64,000 nt of DNA from CAVYOD01 sp963770045 (lineage in GTDB: Bacteria; Acidobacteriota; Aminicenantia; Aminicenantales; CAVYOD01), in the NCBI GenBank assembly GCA_963770045.1, contig CAVYOD010000010.1:75259-139258 (forward strand). The letters are read 5' to 3'. Each line of letters opens with the position of its first letter. Position 1 is the first letter of the stretch. Below the pieces are notes generated by a model. It had not been told where the DNA came from and did no database searches. It worked only from the letters and a program-made list of their open reading frames with translations. Both the position numbers and the translations under genes were made by a program. Below are positions 57,839 to 64,000 of this stretch, piece after piece.

Positions 57839-59137
57839 CTATTTCTTCTTATGGCCGTTCAGATAATCAGCAATGATGGCCGACATTAACTCTACACCCA
57901 GGGGGACAGCCGCCTGGTCGGCCACGAAAGTGGGGGAGTGCACGGACGTCTCCGTCACTTCCTTGGGCACGACGCCCACGCTGAGCATGACGGCGGGCGC
58001 GATTTTGGCAAAGTAGCTGAAATCCTCGCCCCCCATGCTCGGCGGCTCCTGGCTCAGGAACTGTTTCCCGCCGAGAATCCGTTCGCCCGTGGGCAGGATT
58101 TCTTTGAGAAGGTCGGGGTCATTGTAGAGGGCGATCGTTCCGAAATAATAATCCAGATCGTATTCCGCACCCGAGGCCGCACAGACGTTCTTGATCAGCC
58201 GCGCGACTTTTACTTTGATGGCCTGCCGCTCGTCGTCCCCATAGCTCCGGATCGTCGCCCGGAGTTCGGCGCTCTGGGGTACGATGTTGCTGGCTGATCC
58301 GGAATGGAAAGAGCCCACCGTGATGACGGTGTCGTTGTGGACATCGATCTCCCGGGAGATCATCACCTGAAGGGCAACCACGATCTGGGAGCCCACGACG
58401 ATCGGATCCACGCAGGCCGAGGGGTGGGCGCCGTGGCAGCCTTTCGATTTTACGGTCAGAATGAAACCATCACAATTTGCTCCGGAATACCCAGGCGTGT
58501 ATTTGAGATAGCCTACCTTGGCCGAATCTTCGACATGGAAGGCGAAAAGCGCCTGCGGCTTGATGTCCCTGAAGACGCCGTCCTTGATCATTTCATTGGC
58601 TCCGTCTCCCCATTCTTCGGCCGGCTGGGCGATGAAGAGCACCGTCCCGGGAAGTTGACTCTTGAGCCGGGAGAGAACATCGGCGACGCCGAGCAGCCAG
58701 GTTGTGTGAAAATCGTGACCGCAGGCGTGCATCACGCCGACCTCGCGGCCTTCCCGGTTCACTTTTTGTTTCGACGCATAGGGGAGGTTGGTTTCTTCGG
58801 TAATGGGAAGAGCGTCCATATCCGCCCTCATGGCCACGACCGGGCCGGGCAACCCGCCCCGCAAGATTCCGAGGACCCCCGTCCCGCCGATCCCGGTCCG
58901 GACTTCCAGGCCGAGTTTTTGGAGATAATCGGCGACGATCGAGGCCGTCCGTTTTTCCTGGAAGCCAAGCTCAGGGTGGCAGTGGATATCCTCCTGGATG
59001 TTGACTAATTGGGAAGTGATTGCCATGGTCAGTTCGTGGATTTTCTTATCCTGGTTTTTCGAAGCCGCTGATAGGCCGCCTTGCGCTAGGAATACGCAAA
59101 GAGTAGTGACGCATGCCAGAATCGCTTTTTGTCTCAA
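57839..59137 (-). CDS. secreted M20-family amidohydrolase (amino-acylase/hippurate-hydrolase-like)
   Basis: Two-metal hydrolase of N-acyl amino acids or related amides. Metal-site motifs are HCHPELGFQE, MRADMDALPI, HACGHDFHTTWLLG (Cys and His ligands of the HipO/AmhX branch), QPAEEWGDGA and FHVEDSAKVG, with a dimerisation domain in the middle (GCHGAHPS, SGSASNIVPQSAELRATIRS). A leader (ILACVTTLCVFLAQGGLSAA) marks it as exported, less usual for this branch. I chose the TTG at 59137 (minus strand) because a perfect AGGAGG lies 6 bases upstream. The longer frame starting at 59155 would put that site inside the gene. The protein is about 432 residues. Confidence 0.88.
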   Translation of the reverse strand: MRQKAILACVTTLCVFLAQGGLSAASKNQDKKIHELTMAITSQLVNIQEDIHCHPELGFQEKRTASIVADYLQKLGLEVRTGIGGTGVLGILRGGLPGPVVAMRADMDALPITEETNLPYASKQKVNREGREVGVMHACGHDFHTTWLLGVADVLSRLKSQLPGTVLFIAQPAEEWGDGANEMIKDGVFRDIKPQALFAFHVEDSAKVGYLKYTPGYSGANCDGFILTVKSKGCHGAHPSACVDPIVVGSQIVVALQVMISREIDVHNDTVITVGSFHSGSASNIVPQSAELRATIRSYGDDERQAIKVKVARLIKNVCAASGAEYDLDYYFGTIALYNDPDLLKEILPTGERILGGKQFLSQEPPSMGGEDFSYFAKIAPAVMLSVGVVPKEVTETSVHSPTFVADQAAVPLGVELMSAIIADYLNGHKKK

Positions 59138-59666
59138 AACCTGCCTCCTAGGCAAATCTTCAAAACGCTATCATATAAAAATAAATAAAACTTGACAAGC
59201 TCATCAAGCTGTCGTATTTATTTAGTTGAGGGACGCAAGATATAGTGCGGGGCAAGCGATGATGTCGGCGAATGGATTCAAAAGAACGCCTTCAAAGAAC
59301 CCTGGTTTTCCTTTAAATATTGATTAAGGAGGGCCGGGAGAGGAAAGCTCGCTGGCCTCCTGCTCCCTTGACGCCGCAACCTTGGATGAGTTGAGGGTGG
59401 CCCTCCGCTGTTCATCGTGCAGCCAGGTGGTCCCGCTGTCAATCGTCTTTCCGGGTGGTCGGGGGGATGATTTTCGCCGCCCTTTTTTCACCCCAAAAGA
59501 GGACCACACAAAATAGTGAGCAGGGTGAGCCGTAAAGAGCTAAGAGAGAAGCGATATCTGCGGATTTTATGCGCCTTACTCCTTACCTCTCACCCTTCAC
59601 TGCATGTAGTTTACTGCTCAGTATTTTTGTTGTATGATTCCTGCAACCTAACAAAAGGAGAAGTGG
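59138..59666. other. intergenic region upstream of the guaA-type gene
   Basis: A/T-rich near the M20 start, then GC-rich (59330-59500) with short minus-strand frames that show no motif. At 59514-59530 and 59585-59620 it contains words of the GTGAGCA/TGCTCAC repeat family in inverted orientation, a weaker version of the pair at 22514-22624. No gene or known RNA is recognised. Confidence 0.4.
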
Positions 59667-60599
59667 ATGGAGACAAAAAAGTTTATCGAAAAACAGATCA
59701 AGGAGATCAAGAGAACCGCGGGTTCGGAAAAGGCTATTTCCGCCCTCTCCGGCGGGGTGGACAGCTCCACCTGCACCGTGTTGGCGGCCCGCGCCCTGGG
59801 CAAGCAGCTCAGGGTCATTTTCATCGACGATGGGCTGATGAGAGTGGGGGAGCCTCGGGAGGTGAAAGCAGCCTTCGCCAAATTGGGCATCAAGGTCGAG
59901 GTCCTGAACTACCGCAAAAGGTTTTTTGCCGCTTTGAAAGGGAAAACCGATCCGGAGGCAAAGCGCAGGGCCTTCCGCAATACCTTTTATAAAGTCTTTG
60001 GGAAAGAAGTCTTGAAGAGCAAAGCGCGCTTCCTCATCCAGGGGACGATCAAGGCCGACATCATCGAGACTCGCGGCGGCGTGAAGACTCAGCACAACAT
60101 CCTCGAACAGATCGGGATCGACCCCCAGAGCGCTTATGGATATAAGGTGATCGAGCCCCTCAAAACCTTGTTCAAGCCCGAGGTCAGGGAAGTCGCCAGG
60201 GCGGCCGGACTTCCGGAGAAAATCTATAAACGGATGCCTTTTCCGGGCCCGGGGCTCATGACCAGGGTGGTCGGTAAAGTGACTCCGAGAAGAGTCGCTT
60301 TGGTCAGAAAGGCCACTCGGATCGTCGAGGAGGAAATCGTCCCCTTAAAGCCGTTCCAGGCTTTTGCGGTCCTGCTTCAGGATAAAGGGACAGGGGTGGA
60401 AAAAGGCAAAAGGAAATTCGGCGAAATCGTCATCGTCCGCTCGGTGGAGAGCAGAGACGCGATGGCGGCTCGACCGACAAAGGTCCCGTGGGAGATCCTG
60501 ATGAAAATCTCGAAGCGGATAACCCTCGAGCTCCCGACGGTGACCCGGGTCGCCTACGAGCTCACTTCCAAGCCTCCGGCGACGATCGAATACATATAA
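59667..60599 (+). CDS. guaA: GMP synthetase ATP-pyrophosphatase subunit, stand-alone
   Basis: Aminates XMP to GMP using ATP and ammonia, in the cytoplasm. The 310-residue product contains only the ATP-PPase domain (PP-loop ALSGGVDSSTCTVL, residues 26-39) and the GMP-synthetase C-terminal dimerisation domain (MPFPGPGLMTRVVGKVTPRR, RITLELPTVTRVAYELTSKP, PPATIEYI end). The N-terminal class I glutamine amidotransferase domain of ordinary GuaA (about 525 residues) is absent, as in archaeal two-subunit enzymes. No separate amidotransferase gene is seen in the window, so the partner must be elsewhere or free ammonia is used. AAAGGAG lies 6 bases before the ATG. Confidence 0.93.
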   Translation: METKKFIEKQIKEIKRTAGSEKAISALSGGVDSSTCTVLAARALGKQLRVIFIDDGLMRVGEPREVKAAFAKLGIKVEVLNYRKRFFAALKGKTDPEAKRRAFRNTFYKVFGKEVLKSKARFLIQGTIKADIIETRGGVKTQHNILEQIGIDPQSAYGYKVIEPLKTLFKPEVREVARAAGLPEKIYKRMPFPGPGLMTRVVGKVTPRRVALVRKATRIVEEEIVPLKPFQAFAVLLQDKGTGVEKGKRKFGEIVIVRSVESRDAMAARPTKVPWEILMKISKRITLELPTVTRVAYELTSKPPATIEYI

Positions 60600-60615
60600 T
60601 CGTAAGGAAAGGGCC

Positions 60616-62358
60616 ATGCCTTTCATTGCCAAAAAAAGGGCCGGGATTCCCAGCCTCGGAGTTTTTGTCCCTTGCGACCCCCGGATCGTGGAGGAGGCGC
60701 GCAAAAGGGCCTTTAATATCGGGCTCCGAACAGCCAGGTTGCTGGCCGAACGGCTGAGACTGCCGGACGGCGGCCCGCCGAATGTCTTCTCTTGCTCCCG
60801 TTTGGTCGATAGCGAAGCCACGGCCGATTTCGGCGCCCTGGAGATGAAAGACGCCGGCGTTGAGGCACTCTTCATCGTCCCGGATACCTGGTTTTTTCCA
60901 GGCAAGAGCGCGATGGCCCTGACGGCTCATTTTCCTCCGACGACGCCGCTCGCCTGCGTTGGCGGCAACAATGCCCCCAAGCCCGGCGTCGTGGGCATCG
61001 ATGCCCTGGTTGGCGCGTATGCCCAGACAGGACGCCTCTGTCCGATGGTCATCGGTGATATGCCCGAGACCGGGATAAATCCGGATTTTGATGCCAAGGC
61101 TAAAGAGGAGATCGTCGACCTGGCCTATGCGGTCCTCACTTCGGTGGCTCTCAGAGGGAAGAGATTCCTGGCCGTTGATACCGACTCGATGCAGATGGAG
61201 ACCGCCCTCAACCACGTCCATGCGGCGCGGCGCTTTTTCGGGCTTGAATCGACACGCGAATCGATGAAGCTCTTTGCCGATATGCTCCGCAAAAAAAGCG
61301 GCTACGACCCCGAAGAGCTGGACGAGCTTCGTAACTGGATCGTCAATGTGAAATTCAAAGGCCGGATTTTTGCAAACAGCGGGGAGATTCTGAAGTTCAA
61401 AAAGGCGGTGTACACAGGCAAGGACGTTAAGCCCGCCGCTCTAAGGCCTGAGGACAAAAAGAAACTCGACGAGGGACTGGCCCTCTATCTCATCATCCGG
61501 AACTACATGCGGGAGATCAACGCCGTCGGCGGCGGCTGGACGAACCAGCTGGCCTGGGGCTCGGACCGGCGCGGTATTCCGCTCACGACCGCCGACATCG
61601 CCGAATCGCTCTTCAACTCGACCGAGGACCACACAGGCAAGAAGACGGTCATTCCCTTCTCGACCGAAAACGATATCCAAGGTCTTTTGACGATGATCTC
61701 TCACTGCTATCTTTCGGGCGGGAAACCCACCCTGTTCATGGATTTCCGGAAGGTCTACGAGCCCTGGGAGATCAAGGAAAACGCGCGCCTGCTCGGCCTC
61801 GACCTGTCGCCTTATGCCCAAGAGCCCTGGATGGAGCGGGGGTTTATCGACGGCAACAACTCGGGCTCGGCTTCGCTGGATTATGCGGACAAGCATTTTC
61901 TCTTCAAGGCGGTCGAGTACTATTTTCCGGGTCTCGGATTCTCAGTGGGATTTTTATCGCCAAAGGGTATTAAAGGAGTCGCTGGCAGATTAGCATTTTC
62001 CGATTTGTGTGGGATGTTCACGATGGTTCAGGATGAGGCTCAGAGCGTTGAGCTGCCGTCGGCACTGGCCGAGCGGATCTGTCATGCTTCGGATTATACC
62101 TGGCCGCACACGTTCGTCGTCCTGGACCATGTTCCGGCGAGCTCGGCCAAGGTCGGGCTGCCGGCAAACCATTTTCACATGGTCATGGGATTGCCGAGGC
62201 GGCGCTGGCAGCATTTCTCGGATTACAATCTGATCCTGAATTATCGTTGGGAGAACAGCCCGGACTATGTCGAGGACCTAGACCGGCCGCTTCCCATCCT
62301 TTGGCGCATCAACGGAGGCGAGACGGCAGCCAAGATGCTCATGGCGGGCCGCCGATAA
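60616..62358 (+). CDS. L-fucose-isomerase-like sugar isomerase
   Basis: The 580-residue product has the layout of the FucI/AraA superfamily: aldose-ketose isomerases using a divalent metal. Predicted metal ligands align in spacing with E. coli FucI: Glu in STENDIQGLL (near residue 352), Asp in LFMDFRKVY (near 376) and His in PANHFHMVMG (near 519). GGNNAPKPGVVGIDALVGAY and DSMQMETALNHVHAARRFF are in the N-terminal substrate domain. The substrate may be L-fucose, D-arabinose or L-arabinose. With two arabinofuranosidases in the window, arabinose would fit, but this is inference. It starts 16 bases after the GMP-synthetase gene, so probably shares its transcript. Confidence 0.83.
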   Translation: MPFIAKKRAGIPSLGVFVPCDPRIVEEARKRAFNIGLRTARLLAERLRLPDGGPPNVFSCSRLVDSEATADFGALEMKDAGVEALFIVPDTWFFPGKSAMALTAHFPPTTPLACVGGNNAPKPGVVGIDALVGAYAQTGRLCPMVIGDMPETGINPDFDAKAKEEIVDLAYAVLTSVALRGKRFLAVDTDSMQMETALNHVHAARRFFGLESTRESMKLFADMLRKKSGYDPEELDELRNWIVNVKFKGRIFANSGEILKFKKAVYTGKDVKPAALRPEDKKKLDEGLALYLIIRNYMREINAVGGGWTNQLAWGSDRRGIPLTTADIAESLFNSTEDHTGKKTVIPFSTENDIQGLLTMISHCYLSGGKPTLFMDFRKVYEPWEIKENARLLGLDLSPYAQEPWMERGFIDGNNSGSASLDYADKHFLFKAVEYYFPGLGFSVGFLSPKGIKGVAGRLAFSDLCGMFTMVQDEAQSVELPSALAERICHASDYTWPHTFVVLDHVPASSAKVGLPANHFHMVMGLPRRRWQHFSDYNLILNYRWENSPDYVEDLDRPLPILWRINGGETAAKMLMAGRR

Positions 62359-62362
62359 ATTG

Positions 62363-62391
62363 TTGACAGGTCAAGCCTTCTCTGGTATTTT
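62363..62391 (+). promoter_or_regulatory. promoter of tRNA-Glu
   Basis: TTGACA at 62363-62368 (perfect) and TATTTT at 62386-62391 are 17 bases apart. The tRNA begins 9 bases later, so the transcript would have almost no leader. Confidence 0.65.
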
Positions 62392-62400
62392 CTTGCCTAC

Positions 62401-62476
62401 GGCGCCATCGTCTAGAGGCCCAGGACAGGTGGTTCTCAGCCATCAGACCGGGGTTCGAATCCCCGTGGCGCTGCCA
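62401..62476 (+). tRNA. tRNA-Glu (anticodon CTC), CCA encoded
   Basis: A full cloverleaf can be drawn. The acceptor GGCGCCA pairs with TGGCGCT (one G-T pair). The D-arm contains TCTAGAGGCCCAGGA, as in E. coli tRNA-Glu. The anticodon stem GGTGG/CCATC encloses the loop TTCTCAG with anticodon CTC, and the T-arm is CGGGG-TTCGAAT-CCCCG. The discriminator base is G at 62473 and CCA follows at 62474-62476. It is bordered downstream by an insertion sequence. Confidence 0.97.
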
Positions 62477-62545
62477 ACCTAAAAATCCCGTTTTCCCCTG
62501 ATATGTGGGCATTCTCGTTTGTTTTCCTTTTAAGCACCATTAGTA

Positions 62546-63852
62546 GGGCGTCACGAAACTCATTGAAGAGTCAGGTTGGGAAGGAACGATTTCACATAGC
62601 GGATTTTATCCTCGTAGCCCAGCCGATGAGCGGTGAGGGCGACAAGCAACACGGTCATATGGGCGATCGTGCAGTGATTTTTTGTTGCCGCCAAGCCGAT
62701 CACCGTGGGTCGCTGCATTGAGATCGCGAGAAGGCGGGAAAAGATCCGTTCCACCGATGTCCTCTGATTATAGATGAGTTTGAATCGCCTCGTTCCATAA
62801 TCGATCTGATCACGAACGCTGGGGCTCAGGCGGATGAGATAGTTACAGCCCTTTTGGTTGATGAACTTTGGATGGGCGGCCGGGCAGAGAAGATATTGGC
62901 CGCGATATTTCTTTCCCCAGTGAAGAGGGCAGGCGTATTGGATATACGTTCTCCCCTTTACGGTCATCTTTCCCCTTCTGTGCATTTCCAGAAGGCCGGG
63001 ACAGATGACGATTCCTTTCTTGATGGTGAAGGAAGTTGGGGGAGTGTATCGGAGGTTTCGGGGAATAATGGGTTCAGCTTTCATCTCGAAGAAGATATAG
63101 GAAAGGATTTCTTCGGTATCGTAGTTGGCATCCCCGATGACACATTCTGCGGAGAGGGAGAGAGATTCTTGAGCCTCCCGGAGAAGCGGAACGGCCTGCT
63201 TTTTCTCGTCATGGTTCGCCGGAAGAGTCTTCTCATGAAGAGGAAGTTCCGAGACCACGTCATTCAGAATATGATTTCTATATCCCCAGAACCAAGCGAT
63301 TTTCGTTTGAAACGCTTGAGGGTAATGGAGGAGAACACCCAGCCTGGCGTCGGGGTCGCCCGGGAGTTGACGTGTCTTATCGAACCGGTTTTGAGCCGAG
63401 GCTTTGAAATTATTTTCCTTGACGTTAGCCTTGATCGAACAGGAGTCCAGAGCCAGGTGCTTCCCCGTGATCACACCTTCCTGGATGAGATAGCGCACAA
63501 GAGTGAGACGAACGGCTTGAAGATCGGCAGGAGATAAAGTTCTCAGGAATTGAGAGAACCGCTCTTTGGAAGGGGCTGGCCGGCCCGGGGAAAATCCAAG
63601 AACCTCGGCCATGACAGGGTTGTTCTCAAGTTCAAAGACAAGGTCGGTTAACGATGGAAGACCTCGAAGGTTCTTGTAGATAAGAGCTCGCAGAATGGCG
63701 TCCCTGGAAAAGGGGGGGCGCCCCGTCGCCTTCGGAAGAGCCGGAAGCAGCGGGAGGTTTTCGAACAATTTCTCATATCGGGCTCTTGGAGGAGGTATTC
63801 AGCCTTGAAAAGAGGAACATTTTTCATGGGCCCCTCGAGTTTCGTGACGGTC
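62546..63852 (-). mobile_element. IS1182-like insertion sequence
   Basis: About 1.3 kb with one transposase gene on the minus strand. The 13-base CGTCACGAAACTC at 62549-62561 is exactly inverted at 63837-63849 and probably forms the core of the terminal inverted repeats. The transposase stop codon (62560-62562) lies inside the left repeat and its start is 10 bases from the right one. I see no clear target-site duplication. The exact outer limits are therefore estimates. Confidence 0.75.
62560..63827 (-). CDS. IS1182-like DDE transposase, N-terminal frameshift
   Basis: Cut-and-paste DDE-type transposase. An N-terminal DUF772-like domain (PPFSRDAILRALIYKNLRGL) precedes the catalytic core: Asp in LALDSCSIKA, Asp in VIGDANYDTEE and Glu in RTSVERIFSRLL. 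A basic, Cys-containing stretch lies near the middle (YACPLHWGKKYRGQYLLC). One frame is open from 63768. Upstream an ATG at 63827 starts MKNVPLFKAEYLLQ, and adding one A near 63784 joins it to RARYEKLFENLPLLPALP, so the true protein is about 420 residues. The break, if real, would inactivate it unless frameshifting restores the product. Confidence 0.85.
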
Positions 63853-63944
63853 AGCGAAAAATGGCTAATCCGAGGGTATCAGAAAGTCGGAGTTAGGATA
63901 ACCAACATATTCATATCAAAGGGGGATACAGCGGGCAAAAAGCG

Positions 63945-63961
63945 GGGCGTCACGAAACTCA
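63945..63961 (+). repeat. third copy of the IS end sequence
   Basis: GGGCGTCACGAAACTCA matches 62546-62562 exactly and in the same orientation, 95 bases beyond the inferred right end of the insertion sequence. The bases that follow differ from those inside the left end. It may be the end of a second, related element that continues beyond the window. Confidence 0.6.
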
Positions 63962-64000
63962 GTCTTCCTAACTCGTCCATTTTGATGCTGCCAGGAGCCT

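Noticed and set aside
1..64000. CRISPR array
   Set aside because: No set of regularly spaced direct repeats with unique spacers is present; the repeats seen are inverted or low-complexity.

Overview
The window looks like a chromosomal segment of an uncultured, saccharolytic Gram-negative bacterium. The best guess is a member of Candidatus Aminicenantes (Aminicenantota) or a related Acidobacteriota lineage. The reasons are family content, not a database match: secreted glycosidases, very large TonB-dependent receptors with an N-terminal carboxypeptidase-regulatory domain, two GWxTD-domain proteins, sulfatase-like proteins fused to TPR repeats, a long Asp-box (sortilin/VPS10-like) secreted protein, paired secreted amidohydrolases and a stand-alone GMP-synthetase ATP-pyrophosphatase.

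Layout. 0.1-4.6 kb: two L-arabinofuranosidases (GH51 then GH127). 4.6-7.3 kb: a decayed partial copy of the PEP carboxykinase gene, then the intact gene. 7.3-14 kb: secreted M55 D-aminopeptidase, GntR/FCD regulator, fold-type-II PLP enzyme, SDR/DUF2867 protein, aldo/keto reductase, PadR regulator. 14-24 kb: an amino-sugar and galactoside block (GH20, NagB, GH18, GH42, ROK kinase, SIS-domain protein, MFS transporter). 24-44 kb: a two-copy set of envelope genes (sulfatase-like+TPR, CarboxypepD_reg+TPR, TonB receptor, GWxTD protein), with a GH9 glucanase, an unknown secreted protein and two amidohydrolases between. 44-47.6 kb: a second, heavily frame-disrupted TonB receptor, a strong terminator and a large GC-rich hairpin. 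47.7-59.2 kb: small barrel-like protein, secreted acetamidase/formamidase, a second amidohydrolase pair, the Asp-box protein, a TPR protein, an OmpA-type lipoprotein and a secreted M20 peptidase. 59.6-64 kb: GuaA ATPase subunit, L-fucose-isomerase-like enzyme, tRNA-Glu(CTC) and an IS1182-like insertion sequence.

How it fits together (inference). Secreted GH51/GH127/GH9/GH20/GH18/GH42 enzymes would release arabinose, gluco-oligosaccharides, GlcNAc and galactose. TonB receptors could import oligomers, and the MFS carrier, ROK kinase, SIS protein, NagB and the fucose-isomerase-like enzyme could feed sugars to glycolysis. No nagA is visible. Secreted M55, M20 and amidohydrolase-family proteins suggest peptide or amide scavenging as well.

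Quality note. Many genes are split by single-base frameshifts, often next to homopolymers, and the flanking frames join into normal family proteins. These are annotated as single genes. The shifts are very uneven: none is seen from about 47.7 to 62.5 kb. Whether they are sequence errors or real decay cannot be decided from the sequence alone.
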